Positions 45,093 to 53,776 of a stretch of DNA of 64,000 bases are shown piece by piece. The notes beneath the pieces are model-generated. The model ran no database searches. It saw only the letters and a list, made by a program, of their open reading frames with translations, and was not told the DNA's origin. The translations under genes were made by a program, and so were the position numbers. The DNA comes from Paraglaciecola arctica (GTDB taxonomy: Bacteria; Pseudomonadota; Gammaproteobacteria; Enterobacterales; Alteromonadaceae), in assembly GCF_018861065.1 (NCBI RefSeq), contig NZ_JAHKQO010000019.1, positions 110,401 to 174,400 on the forward strand. The letters are read 5' to 3'. How positions within the stretch are numbered: position 1 is the stretch's first letter; each line of letters starts with the position of its first letter.

Positions 45093-45874
45093 AAGACTTA
45101 AAGTTTGAGATGTTAGCTGAGCTAAGAGAATTGAAATTTGTTCACTCTGACTTTCAACTCATCGCTCTTAATGGGGGAGCGGTTAACAGCAGTTATACTC
45201 TGCAAACACCCGACCAAAAGTATTTCGTTAAAACGTTCGAGTCAGATAAAATCGCTAACTTGGATAGAAAAAAGCTATTTGATATTCAAACTGAACTTGC
45301 TGCTAAGGGAATGGCTGTTAAACCGGTTTATTTATCAGATTCACTGAGTTTTCAAATTGATCAGTGGCTTGATTCGACTACCTTAGATCAAGTCGGGGAT
45401 TCTAGCTTAATTATTACTAAAGGTTTGGCGGCCGCATTATCCAAGTTACATAACATCAAAATAGATGCCCCATTACTGGATTTGCCAAGCCAATGGCAAC
45501 ATTATTTGAATCTCATTGACGTAGAGATATCAGATTCGATGCAGCAAAAGCTCGATACTTATACGTCCACTTGGTATCAAGCGTGCGCAACTAAAACAGT
45601 GTTTTGTCACAATGATTTAGCCTTATCCCACGTTACTCATGAGCACCCCAATAAGATTTTTGACTGGGAATACTGCGCTATATCATGTCCGTATTTTGAT
45701 ATAGCATCATGTGCTGTTGTAAATGGTTTTAGCTGCACAAACGAAGCCAGTTTATGCGCATTCTATGCCCAATATAGTCATCAACGATTATCCGAAGTGG
45801 TTGATAAGGTGACTCGTATGAAACCCTTAGTTGAGCTTACCTACAAACTTTGGTATCAAGCTGCTAGGGTCTGA
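45089..45874 (+). CDS. phosphotransferase-family kinase, probable thiamine kinase
   Basis: 261 residues of the aminoglycoside/choline kinase (APH) fold. NGGAVNSSYTLQTPDQKYFVKTF is the ATP loop with its lysine, VFCHNDLALSHVTHE is the catalytic loop (HNDL), and IFDWEYCAISCPYFDIA is the metal-binding Brenner-type motif. In E. coli the related YcfN/ThiK phosphorylates thiamine. Its place after pnuT supports the same role; cobalamin-linked or choline kinase activity cannot be excluded. Confidence 0.8.
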   Translation: MKDLKFEMLAELRELKFVHSDFQLIALNGGAVNSSYTLQTPDQKYFVKTFESDKIANLDRKKLFDIQTELAAKGMAVKPVYLSDSLSFQIDQWLDSTTLDQVGDSSLIITKGLAAALSKLHNIKIDAPLLDLPSQWQHYLNLIDVEISDSMQQKLDTYTSTWYQACATKTVFCHNDLALSHVTHEHPNKIFDWEYCAISCPYFDIASCAVVNGFSCTNEASLCAFYAQYSHQRLSEVVDKVTRMKPLVELTYKLWYQAARV

Positions 45875-45962
45875 AAGTGAGCTTTGCTATTCAACGTAAC
45901 GCGTTTTTAGTTCATTAAGTGCGCAGTCAAACAGCAGAAACCGATACTGAAAGCAAAATCAC

Positions 45963-45990
45963 TTTACCTTTTGTTATCCGTCAGTATAAT
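45963..45990 (+). promoter_or_regulatory. promoter of tRNA-Trp
   Basis: TTTACC, 16-bp spacer, and a perfect TATAAT at 45985-45990, followed by a discriminator TCAGCCCGTC. The tRNA begins 13 bases after the -10. Confidence 0.65.
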
Positions 45991-46003
45991 TCAGCCCGTC
46001 AGC

Positions 46004-46080
46004 AGGAGTGTAGTTCCAATTGGTAGAACAGCGGTCTCCAAAACCGATGGTTGGGGGTTCGAATCCCTCCACTCCTGCCA
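46004..46080 (+). tRNA. tRNA-Trp (anticodon CCA)
   Basis: Acceptor stem AGGAGTG/CACTCCT, anticodon loop CTCCAAA giving anticodon CCA, T-loop GTTCGAATCC and encoded CCA. It stands alone with its own promoter. Confidence 0.96.
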
Positions 46081-46128
46081 CTTTTAAATCGTCAGTTATT
46101 TCAAGTCAATTCATGCTAGTCTGTTTAA

Positions 46129-46638
46129 ATGGAATCTACCTCTCATCTTGCATTAAGTGAATACCAACGTGCCATTTTAAATGAAATGGGGATCACATCA
46201 TGGAAGTTAACTGATACAAACCTCGATCAAATTCAAGACGACAATCAAAAAAACGACCTTATTGAATCGGCGCCTGAAGTTGTGTCGCGAACTGACGCCT
46301 TAGTCAAGTTAAAACAACTTAAAGCACAAACACAGAAAAACCAAAGTAAAGAAAGTACAGATTGTGTATTAGTGACCTGTTCGCAAAGTGCAACTAAACA
46401 TCAAATTTTTGCAGATGTACTACTCGCACTAGGACTCGAAACTAAAGAGATTAAATACGTTGCAACTGAGCAACTCAGCGACTTCTCTGATTTCCCGCTA
46501 AGTTGGAATCTAGCTGAAAAGGTAAGTTTTGAGAATAATCAATTGATTACTCCGACATTGACAGAATTAAGTGATCCGAGCATAAAAAAGCGACTTTGGA
46601 TGCAAATTCAAAACGCCAGTTTAGCAATTGAAAATTAA
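46129..46638 (+). CDS. holD: DNA polymerase III psi subunit HolD
   Basis: 169 residues. LSEYQRAILNEMGITSWKL is the conserved N-terminal segment of psi, which binds HolC (chi) and the clamp loader. The middle is poorly conserved, as usual. It lies 3 bp before rimI, the same holD-rimI pair as in E. coli. The ATG at 46129 has no strong ribosome site and lies 48 bp after tRNA-Trp, so it may share that transcript. Confidence 0.88.
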   Translation: MESTSHLALSEYQRAILNEMGITSWKLTDTNLDQIQDDNQKNDLIESAPEVVSRTDALVKLKQLKAQTQKNQSKESTDCVLVTCSQSATKHQIFADVLLALGLETKEIKYVATEQLSDFSDFPLSWNLAEKVSFENNQLITPTLTELSDPSIKKRLWMQIQNASLAIEN

Positions 46639-46641
46639 CCG

Positions 46642-47109
46642 ATGTTGGATGATTTGAATCCGATGCAGCCCCATTTCTCGCATTTAACAGCACAAAATTG
46701 TGGTCCATATTATGAACTTCATAAACAAGGGCAATTCTCTCCTTGGACCCGCAGAATATTCGAAGACTGTTTAACTAAGCCTTACTTTGCATATTCCTTG
46801 GATCAAGATAATCAACCATTAGGTTACTATATTGGAATGCAAGTGTTAGACGAAGTGACATTAATGGACATAGTCGTAGGGTCAACTCATCGAGGAAAAG
46901 GTGTGGGACGAACCTTATTAAGTCATCTTATGGAGCATTGTCACCAAAATAAAATCCAACAAATTTGGCTAGAAGTTCGCGAATCTAATTCTGTTGCAAT
47001 CAGCCTCTATGAAAACGCGGGCTTTATGTTGGTAGAGCAGAGAATGAATTATTATCCAAGTAAAAAAGGTAAGGAAGACGCTTTGATAATGTGTTGTTAC
47101 TTAGGGTAA
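46642..47109 (+). CDS. rimI: ribosomal protein bS18-alanine N-acetyltransferase RimI
   Basis: 155 residues, single GNAT domain. TLMDIVVGSTHRGKGVGRTLLSHLM is the acetyl-CoA-binding segment and WLEVRESNSVAISLYENAGF is the family C-terminal motif. It acetylates the N-terminal alanine of S18. It follows holD by 3 bp. A G6-ACGT-C6 palindrome lies 37 bp after the stop. Confidence 0.92.
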   Translation: MLDDLNPMQPHFSHLTAQNCGPYYELHKQGQFSPWTRRIFEDCLTKPYFAYSLDQDNQPLGYYIGMQVLDEVTLMDIVVGSTHRGKGVGRTLLSHLMEHCHQNKIQQIWLEVRESNSVAISLYENAGFMLVEQRMNYYPSKKGKEDALIMCCYLG

Positions 47110-47146
47110 ACCGAAAAATTCAAATGCTTATTAATAAAGGATGAGA

Positions 47147-47162
47147 GGGGGGACGTCCCCCC
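47147..47162. repeat. perfect GC palindrome GGGGGGACGTCCCCCC
   Basis: 16-bp perfect palindrome between convergent rimI and the minus-strand HTH gene, in AT-rich surroundings. It could form a very stable 6-bp stem with a four-base loop, but no T-tract follows on either strand. Confidence 0.7.
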
Positions 47163-47171
47163 AACTTATAT

Positions 47172-47426
47172 TTAACGACGTGCTGCCGTAACATTTAGGT
47201 TTTCTGTCGAGTCTTGGCGGTCAACCGCTAACTTCACAAACTTAGAAGAGTTGTAGTTACAGCCTACACACATAGCGATAAATTGGTTCATGCTTGGCGC
47301 ACCGATATTCTTTTCCCAATTTTCGTAAGTCTTACGTGTTTTTACATTAGCTAACTTAGCCATTTTGACAGTAGTTAACCCAGCATCAAGACGCATTTTT
47401 CTTAGATCTGCACCGTTAATATACAT
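47172..47426 (-). CDS. small XRE-like helix-turn-helix protein
   Basis: 84 residues from the ATG at 47426 (MYINGADLRKMRLDAGLTTVKMAKLANVKTRKTYENWEKN), preceded by AGAGG. The frame is open to 47507, but the extra part is an Asn run without a ribosome site. The N-terminal 55 residues resemble a Cro/CI-type HTH, although the second helix region is unusual (KTRKTYENWEK). It is separated from the repeat-protein operon by a terminator, so it has its own promoter. Target unknown. Confidence 0.65.
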   Translation of the reverse strand: MYINGADLRKMRLDAGLTTVKMAKLANVKTRKTYENWEKNIGAPSMNQFIAMCVGCNYNSSKFVKLAVDRQDSTENLNVTAARR

Positions 47427-47609
47427 TTTTTGGTTCCTCTTGTGATTATTGATACTACAGCAAAGAAATAGATAATTATTATTGTTGTTCTCTGCTTTCA
47501 TGTTCATGGTAAGAGTACAAATAAAAATGTGGATTTGACTCCACGAGGTGAAATAATTTCTCTTTATTGGGTAAGTTTATGATTCGTATAGTTATTAAGT
47601 ATTAGTTCT

Positions 47610-47643
47610 ATAAAAAATAGTTTCGCCTCCATAGAGGCGAAAG
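47610..47643 (-). terminator. intrinsic terminator of the repeat-protein operon
   Basis: Read on the minus strand: TTTCGCCTC, loop TATG, GAGGCGAAA, then CTATTTTTTATAG. The stem of 9 bp and the T-tract lie about 50 bp after the repeat-protein stop. Confidence 0.85.
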
Positions 47644-47690
47644 AATCTTTAGTTAGCAGCATGCCCAATTGAAAAGTCAGCCACCAATTT

Positions 47691-48311
47691 TTATGCGTTG
47701 CTTACCGGAGGTTTGGTTTTAGCACCTATGGCCACGATAAATTCAGCATTGCTGACCGGAGGCTTAGTTTTAGCACCTATGGCCGCAATGAATTCAACAT
47801 TGCTAACTGGAGGTTTGGTTTTGGCACCTATTGCAGCAATGAATTCAACGTTGCTGACCGGAGGTTTGGTTTTGGCACCTATTGCTGCAATGAATTCAAC
47901 GTTGTTGACTGGAGGTTTGGTTTTGGCACCTATTGCAGCAATGAATTCAACATCGCTAACTGGAGGCTTAGTTTTAGCACCTATTGCAGCAATGAATTCA
48001 ACGTTGTTGACTGGAGGCTTGGTTTTAGCACCTATTGCAGCAATGAATTCAACGTTGTTGACTGGAGGCTTGGTTTTAGCACCTATTGCTGCAATGAATT
48101 CAACGTTGTCGACTTGAGGCTTGGTTTTAGCACCTATTGCAGCAATGAATTCAACGTTGCTAACTGGAGGTTTGGTTTTGGCGCCTATGGCTGCAATGTA
48201 TTCAGCGGTGTTCGCTGGTGGCTTGGTTTTAGCACCAATCGCTGAAATAGAATCGTTTGATATGACTAATCCGATAATCAATAGAAACATATTTAAATAT
48301 AAATTTTTCAT
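47691..48311 (-). CDS. secreted protein of eleven 17-residue tandem repeats (AIGAKTKPP), unknown function
   Basis: 206 residues: a signal peptide (MKNLYLNMFLLIIGLVISNDSIS) followed at once by ten full copies and one 13-residue partial copy of AIGAKTKPPVSNVEFIA. SIS/A is a fair signal peptidase I site and falls exactly at the first repeat boundary. AIGAKTKPP occurs in ten copies; the other has AIGAKTKPQ. Variation is confined to residues 10-17 and to the first and last copies. AACAGGAG lies 7 bases before the ATG, so translation should be good. It lies 73 bp after a membrane-protein gene and ends at a strong terminator. I do not recognise a family. It could be a precursor for repeated peptides or a repetitive surface protein. 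Confidence 0.85.
   Translation of the reverse strand: MKNLYLNMFLLIIGLVISNDSISAIGAKTKPPANTAEYIAAIGAKTKPPVSNVEFIAAIGAKTKPQVDNVEFIAAIGAKTKPPVNNVEFIAAIGAKTKPPVNNVEFIAAIGAKTKPPVSDVEFIAAIGAKTKPPVNNVEFIAAIGAKTKPPVSNVEFIAAIGAKTKPPVSNVEFIAAIGAKTKPPVSNAEFIVAIGAKTKPPVSNA
47694..48242 (-). repeat. 51-bp tandem coding repeat array, 10.8 units
   Basis: In-frame units of 51 bp with no spacers and no insertions. Units differ mainly at third codon positions of the minus-strand frame (GCC/GCT, ACC/ACT, AAA/AAG, GCA/GCC). Middle units are most alike and terminal units most diverged, the usual result of unequal exchange inside an array. Confidence 0.95.
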
Positions 48312-48384
48312 TTTAAAACTCCTGTTGATTTAGACAAAATTGCCTAAAAACAATTATGAAGGTTTTAAAATGGAATGTAGAGCT

Positions 48385-49095
48385 TTATGCTTTAATTAAC
48401 TTTGGAAAAAGTTGTTTGTAACTTTCGTTGAAAGTCGCCCAAATCAGCAAAGTAGAGAGGGCATGTATCACATAGGGCAACGATTCGTAGGCCAACAATG
48501 CGTTTTGAAACCCCAAAATGTGTCTAAGGTAATATTCTAACAAAACCGTCGCTTGAGCGATGATAATCAATGCGTTAATTTTATAGAGTACCCAATCTAA
48601 GTTTATTGATTTGGCTTTTGGGGAGATATAGTGCTCGACCATATTTACCCTAAGAAAAACCAAATGCCTAACCGAAATACAAATAATAATGATACAAACA
48701 TACCAAAACGTTTGCGGGGGATCGTAGGCAACGACAAACCAATATACTTCTGTTGACACACCTAAAACTATACATAACAGCAAAATCTTGGATGTCCAGT
48801 CATACCAAAAGTAATAAACTAACCAAAAGCCAGATAGGTAAATGAGCCCTTTGATAATGTAACTACTGGGTAAATATAGCCAAGCAAACTCTTCTACTAT
48901 GTGTTGTAAAAATATGATTGCAATGACACTTAAGACGTTTACGTCTTGCCTACATAAAATTGCTGTAAACAGAATGACGCCAAGAAATAGTCTGTCGAAA
49001 ACCAGAGCATTTCCAAACGTATAAATACTGGCAGAGACAAACAACACTCCAAAAAGAGCTGTTATTAATCTAGGAAGATAGGCGCGTAAAATCAT
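48385..49095 (-). CDS. multi-pass membrane protein of unknown family
   Basis: 236 residues, about six to seven hydrophobic helices across the whole length. Buried or interfacial polar residues are seen in IIFLQHIVEEFAWLYLPSS and SVRHLVFLRVNMVEHY. I looked for CPBP-protease, rhomboid and sensor motifs and found none complete. It lies 20 bp after the XRE gene and 73 bp before the repeat-peptide gene on the same strand, so these three form a likely operon. It might be a receptor, exporter or processing enzyme for the repeat protein; that is inference only. Confidence 0.75.
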   Translation of the reverse strand: MILRAYLPRLITALFGVLFVSASIYTFGNALVFDRLFLGVILFTAILCRQDVNVLSVIAIIFLQHIVEEFAWLYLPSSYIIKGLIYLSGFWLVYYFWYDWTSKILLLCIVLGVSTEVYWFVVAYDPPQTFWYVCIIIICISVRHLVFLRVNMVEHYISPKAKSINLDWVLYKINALIIIAQATVLLEYYLRHILGFQNALLAYESLPYVIHALSTLLIWATFNESYKQLFPKLIKA

Positions 49096-49115
49096 GCGCC
49101 TAGACTAAAACAAGA

Positions 49116-49382
49116 TTAGCTTAAGTTAAAGCCAAAATAGTCCATAACTGTAGAGAAGAAAGATTCACGAGTTTGTTCCGAAGCCGTTTGCCGACAAATA
49201 GACCACCACTTATTCACCACTGCAACTCCAATGTTGTCCATGGTTTCAGGTTTGTCATTTTCAATAGCAGAGACAGTTTCACGGCTAATGCCCACTCGGT
49301 GAGCAAGTTCTTCTTGCGTGTAGCCCGCTTCTTTACGTAAAGACCTAAGTTGAGCACCACTAAACATTTTTCTACGAGACAT
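49116..49382 (-). CDS. XRE-family transcriptional regulator
   Basis: 88 residues. SGAQLRSLRKEAGYTQEELAHRVGISRETVSAIENDKPETM is a textbook Cro/CI-type HTH; the remaining 40 residues (VNKWWSICRQTASEQTRESFFSTVMDYFGFNL) form a small C-terminal domain of unknown type. It is the first gene of the minus-strand operon with the membrane and repeat proteins and is divergent from prfC. Confidence 0.85.
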   Translation of the reverse strand: MSRRKMFSGAQLRSLRKEAGYTQEELAHRVGISRETVSAIENDKPETMDNIGVAVVNKWWSICRQTASEQTRESFFSTVMDYFGFNLS

Positions 49383-49729
49383 GTTAAGTCGTTTCCTGAT
49401 GGTGTACGGTGAATTTTAATTATTTTATTCGGCTACTTTTTGCCCAGCTACCTAATAAAACACCTAAATTAGTTAACTTTATTAAAACATTGATTAAATT
49501 ATGGCAAAAAATTTACCAGTGCCAAATATAAATTAAACGAAGGTTTTAGTAAATAGTAAGGCTAATAACAAATAGTACCAATATCTGCTTTTTTTATAGT
49601 TAAAAGCACGATATCAGATCAAAGCAGTCTCTAAACCATAAAATGAGTTCTGATAAGCGACTTTTTTATCGGAGTCATATACAATGCGCGGCCAAATTAT
49701 TTAGTAATTACATCACTTAAGAGTATTCC
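49383..49729. promoter_or_regulatory. 347-bp divergent region between the XRE operon and prfC
   Basis: No gene is visible. For prfC, TACAAT at 49680-49685 is a fair -10 followed by a GC-rich stretch, without a good -35. For the XRE gene, no clear promoter or operator dyad could be picked out by eye. Confidence 0.35.
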
Positions 49730-51307
49730 ATGTCTTTCCAACAAGAAGTTGATAAACGCCGCACTTTTGCGATTATCTCTCACCCGGATGCGGGTAAAAC
49801 TACCATTACCGAAAAAGTACTGTTATTCGGGAACGCTTTACAAAAAGCAGGGACTGTTAAAGGTAAAAAGTCAGGGCAACATGCCAAGTCTGACTGGATG
49901 GAAATGGAAAAAGAGCGGGGTATATCGGTCACTACTTCAGTGATGCAATTCCCTTATCGCGACCACCTAGTTAATTTATTAGATACCCCGGGCCATGAAG
50001 ATTTTTCTGAAGATACCTATCGTACATTAACTGCGGTTGATTCATGCTTGATGGTTATTGATGCCGCTAAAGGTGTAGAAGCACGTACCATTAAATTAAT
50101 GGACGTGACCCGGTTACGCGATACGCCAATTATCACTTTTATGAATAAACTGGATAGGGATACTCGTGATCCTATCGATTTACTAGATGAAGTAGAAAAT
50201 GTACTCAATATAAAATGTGCACCTATTACCTGGCCAATCGGCATGGGTAAAGAGTTTAAAGGTGTGTATCACTTACTTCGCGATGAAACTATCCTGTATA
50301 AAACTGGTATGGGACACACCATTCAAGACGTACGTATAGTGAAAGGTTTAGATAATCCTGAGCTAGATGTCGCAATTGGTACTTACGCAGAAGAATTGCG
50401 TGACATGCTTGAACTCGTTCAAGGTGCATCTCACGAATTTAATCACGAAGAGTTTTTAGCGGGTGAGTTGACTCCAGTCTTTTTTGGCACGGCTATGGGC
50501 AACTTTGGGGTTGATCATATGTTAGATGGCTTAATTGAATGGGCACCGTTGCCTCAAGGCCGTGAAACCAGTGATCGTAAAGTGGAATCGAGCGAGCAAA
50601 AATTCAGTGGTTTTGTGTTTAAAATTCAAGCGAATATGGACCCAAAACACCGGGACCGCATTGCATTTTGCCGAATCGTGTCAGGTAAGTATGAAAAAGG
50701 CATGAAAATGCATCACAGCCGCATAGGTAAAGATGTACGAATTTCTGACGCTTTAACCTTTCTGGCCGGCGACAGAGCTTTATTAGAAGAAGCTTACGCA
50801 GGTGATATCATTGGTTTACACAATCATGGATCAATTCAAATTGGCGATACGTTTACCGCTGGCGAAAAATTCCGATTTGCCGGTATTCCGAACTTTGCCC
50901 CTGAATTATTTAAACGTATCCGTTTGAAAGACCCTCTTAAACAAAAACAATTGCAAAAAGGTTTGATTCAGCTTTCTGAAGAAGGGGCGGTGCAAGTCTT
51001 TAGGCCATTACAAAACAATGACCTAATTGTTGGTGCGGTAGGTGTCTTGCAGTTTGATGTTGTAGTCGCCAGATTAAAAGGCGAATACAACGTTGATGCG
51101 ATGTACGAACATATTAATGTTTACACTGCACAATGGGTAACAGCCGAAACTCCAGCTAAATTAGATGACTTTAGGCGTAAAGCCGAAGCCAATTTAGCCT
51201 TAGATGGTGGCGATAATTTAGCTTATATTGCGCCAACTCGGGTGAATTTATCTTTAGCACAAGAACGTTATCCCGAAATCGAATTCCATAATACTAGAGA
51301 GCACTAA
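49730..51307 (+). CDS. prfC: peptide chain release factor 3
   Basis: GTPase that recycles RF1/RF2 from the ribosome. 525 residues (E. coli 529). G1 SHPDAGKTT, switch [11 protein letters not shown]3 DTPGHEDF and G4 NKLDRD are present, followed by the RF3-specific C-terminal domains. The start at 49730 matches the family N-terminus ([20 protein letters not shown]). Confidence 0.97.
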   Translation: MSFQQEVDKRRTFAIISHPDAGKTTITEKVLLFGNALQKAGTVKGKKSGQHAKSDWMEMEKERGISVTTSVMQFPYRDHLVNLLDTPGHEDFSEDTYRTLTAVDSCLMVIDAAKGVEARTIKLMDVTRLRDTPIITFMNKLDRDTRDPIDLLDEVENVLNIKCAPITWPIGMGKEFKGVYHLLRDETILYKTGMGHTIQDVRIVKGLDNPELDVAIGTYAEELRDMLELVQGASHEFNHEEFLAGELTPVFFGTAMGNFGVDHMLDGLIEWAPLPQGRETSDRKVESSEQKFSGFVFKIQANMDPKHRDRIAFCRIVSGKYEKGMKMHHSRIGKDVRISDALTFLAGDRALLEEAYAGDIIGLHNHGSIQIGDTFTAGEKFRFAGIPNFAPELFKRIRLKDPLKQKQLQKGLIQLSEEGAVQVFRPLQNNDLIVGAVGVLQFDVVVARLKGEYNVDAMYEHINVYTAQWVTAETPAKLDDFRRKAEANLALDGGDNLAYIAPTRVNLSLAQERYPEIEFHNTREH

Positions 51308-51334
51308 CCTAGGCAGGTTAGATAGATATTAAAC

Positions 51335-53071
51335 ATGAATATACAAACACTTTTATTAGCAAAATTTAAAGCTGCGCTGATCGCAATTGGCGCACCAGAA
51401 AACTCTCCAGCACCACTGAGTCGCAGCACTCGCGCTGGATTTGGACATTACCAATTTAATGGTGCCATGGCATTATCAAAAGTCTTGAATCAAAAGCCGC
51501 GAGATATTGCACAAAAACTTGTCGAGGCTGTTGATCTGAAGGACGAAGCAGAAAAGCTCGAAATTGCAGGACCAGGATTCATTAATATTTACTTGAATCC
51601 TCTATGGCTAGCGCAACAACTGCAGGTAGCAAACGCTGATAATCGTCTTGGTATCGAAGCTGAGAAACAGCAAACCGTAGTGGTTGATTACTCCGCACCT
51701 AACCTCGCCAAAGAGATGCACGTTGGACATTTGCGTAGCACCATTATTGGCGATGCCGTTACCAAAACATTAGAGTTTTTGGGACACAAAGTGATACGTC
51801 AAAATCATATGGGAGATTGGGGGACGCAGTTTGGCATGTTAATAACCCACCTTAATGATAAGTTAGCCGCTGATGGTGTGGCTGAAACTGCGCTGTCTGA
51901 TTTAGAAGATTTTTACCGAGCGGCTAAAGTTCGTTTTGATAGTGAAGACGGTTTTGCTGATAGGGCCCGTGAAAACGTAGTCAAATTGCAAAGTGGTGAC
52001 TCTGAATGTTTATCTCTATGGAAAACTTTTGTCTCCATTTCAATTGCTCATAGTGAGCAGGTTTACGACAAACTTAACGTGAGTCTCAAACGTAGCGATA
52101 TAATGGGCGAAAGTGCCTACAATAAAGATTTAGCGGCAACTGTCGCTGAGCTTAAGTCCTCTGGCATAGTGGTCGAAAGTCAAGGTGCGCAAGTGGCATT
52201 TTTGCAAGAAATGGCCGACAAAGAAGGTAATCCAGCTGCTTATATTGTACAAAAGTCGGGTGGCGGATATTTGTATGCCACTACAGATCTAGCGGCTATT
52301 CGTTATCGAAATGGTGTTTTAGGTGCGGACCGCACACTAATTTTTACTGACGTTCGTCAGTCTTTACATTTTAAACAAACAGAACTGGTTGCCCGAAAAG
52401 CTGGATTTATCAATGATAATCAAAGCTATGAGCATTGCCCGTTTGGTATGATGTTAGGTAGCGATGGAAAACCTTTTAAAACTCGAACCGGTGGTACGGT
52501 TAAGTTGGCTGAACTATTAGATGAAGCGATAGAGCGCGCTGAAGAACTGATCAACAAACGTGAATCCGATTTAACCGCCGAAGAGCGTAAGGTTGTCGCT
52601 GACAAAGTCGGTATCGGAGCAGTCAAATACGCTGACTTAAGTAAAAACCGTACTACGGATTACATCTTTAATTGGGACAGCATGCTCAGTTTCGAAGGTA
52701 ATACCGCGCCTTATTTACAATATGCCTACGCTCGTATTCAAAGCATTTTTAGAAAAGCCGATTTAGATATAGAGAATTTGCAACAAGATATCCAACTAGA
52801 TGCGGCGCAAGAACAACTGCTAGCTGTGAAGTTAATGCAATATATTGAAGCCATTGAGCAAGTTGCAAGCGAAGCAACACCCCATGTATTGTGTAGCTAC
52901 ATCTATGAGTTAGCCAGTTTGTTTATGAGTTTCTATGAAGCTTGCCCAATATTAAAAGAGGGCATTGATGAAAAAACCAGAAATAGTCGTTTAATGTTAG
53001 CTCTATTGACAGCCAAAACTTTGCAGTCTGGATTGGATTTGTTAGGTATTGAAACGATGAAAAAAATGTAA
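51335..53071 (+). CDS. argS: arginyl-tRNA synthetase
   Basis: Class I synthetase, 578 residues. The Add-1 N-terminal domain is followed by the HIGH-type motif HVGH (near 129) in [20 protein letters not shown]. The second ATP motif is the divergent FKTRTG region, since ArgRS often lacks a standard KMSKS. The C-terminal DALR anticodon-binding domain is complete. It starts 27 bp after prfC and may share its transcript. Confidence 0.97.
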   Translation: MNIQTLLLAKFKAALIAIGAPENSPAPLSRSTRAGFGHYQFNGAMALSKVLNQKPRDIAQKLVEAVDLKDEAEKLEIAGPGFINIYLNPLWLAQQLQVANADNRLGIEAEKQQTVVVDYSAPNLAKEMHVGHLRSTIIGDAVTKTLEFLGHKVIRQNHMGDWGTQFGMLITHLNDKLAADGVAETALSDLEDFYRAAKVRFDSEDGFADRARENVVKLQSGDSECLSLWKTFVSISIAHSEQVYDKLNVSLKRSDIMGESAYNKDLAATVAELKSSGIVVESQGAQVAFLQEMADKEGNPAAYIVQKSGGGYLYATTDLAAIRYRNGVLGADRTLIFTDVRQSLHFKQTELVARKAGFINDNQSYEHCPFGMMLGSDGKPFKTRTGGTVKLAELLDEAIERAEELINKRESDLTAEERKVVADKVGIGAVKYADLSKNRTTDYIFNWDSMLSFEGNTAPYLQYAYARIQSIFRKADLDIENLQQDIQLDAAQEQLLAVKLMQYIEAIEQVASEATPHVLCSYIYELASLFMSFYEACPILKEGIDEKTRNSRLMLALLTAKTLQSGLDLLGIETMKKM

Positions 53072-53156
53072 TGAGCTGATTAATAGGAGTGGGCGAGTTA
53101 CTTACACTGACCTCACCATTAGTTCTGATATATTTATCTAATTTGAGACAAACAAC

Positions 53157-53729
53157 ATGGTTAAAATTCTGGCTTTTGCTGGTAGTGGTAGAAAAGATTC
53201 AGTCAATAAAAAAGTCGTCGCTATTGCCGCTAAAGGCGCGCAAGAAGCCGGTGCTGAGGTAACGATTGTTAATTTAGAAGACTTTGATCTGCCTATTTTT
53301 AATGAAGATTTAGAAGCAGAAAAAGGTATGCCGGTTGAGGCGCAAAACTTCAAAGAGTTACTCATTAGTCATGATGGCTTTTTGATATCCTCTCCAGAAT
53401 ACAATAGCTCCTACAGTAGTTTGTTCAAAAATGCGATTGACTGGGCCTCAAGAAAAACCGCTGACGAAGCCCCTATGGCAGCGTATCGAGGTAAGATTGC
53501 AGCTATTATGGCGGCGTCACCCGGTGGACTAGGAGGAATGCGGGTTTTAGTAGTATTACGTATGTTACTTGAAAACTTGGGAACTATGGTGTTGCCTAAT
53601 CAAAAAGCGGTAAGTGGCGCATTTTCCAAATTTGACAGTGATGGAAATATCACCGATGAAAAAACCGAAAAGGCGTTAAAGTCCCTAGGTAAAGAGCTAG
53701 TAGAAACCCTAACTAAGTTACAAGGTTAA
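53157..53729 (+). CDS. NADPH-dependent FMN reductase family protein
   Basis: 190 residues of flavodoxin-like fold. ILAFAGSGRKDSVNKK is the phosphate loop for FMN, SPEYNSSYSSLFKNAIDW is the family motif and AAIMAASPGGLGGMRVL completes the flavin site. It probably reduces quinones, azo compounds or FMN; the substrate is not determinable. It stands alone, 85 bp after argS. Confidence 0.9.
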   Translation: MVKILAFAGSGRKDSVNKKVVAIAAKGAQEAGAEVTIVNLEDFDLPIFNEDLEAEKGMPVEAQNFKELLISHDGFLISSPEYNSSYSSLFKNAIDWASRKTADEAPMAAYRGKIAAIMAASPGGLGGMRVLVVLRMLLENLGTMVLPNQKAVSGAFSKFDSDGNITDEKTEKALKSLGKELVETLTKLQG

Positions 53730-53776
53730 GCTTAGTTAGGGGTCCACTCATTGAGTGAATAGAGCTGTCATATCAG

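Noticed and set aside
47527-47550. Inverted repeat GTGGA-TTTGAC-TCCAC upstream of the small HTH gene
   Set aside because: Only five paired bases per arm; this is expected often by chance and no promoter frames it clearly.
47694-48242. Possible CRISPR array because of regular repeats
   Set aside because: Units of 51 bp are directly adjacent, coding and in frame; there are no unique spacers and no cas genes.
47698-48333. Long plus-strand open frames with hydrophobic repeats (LTGGLVLAPMAAMNS type) across the repeat array
   Set aside because: They are the antisense of the minus-strand repeat gene. They are broken by a TGA, lack a signal peptide and ribosome site, and turn synonymous Ala codon changes into Met/Ile changes. 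The minus strand has the start, signal peptide and terminator.
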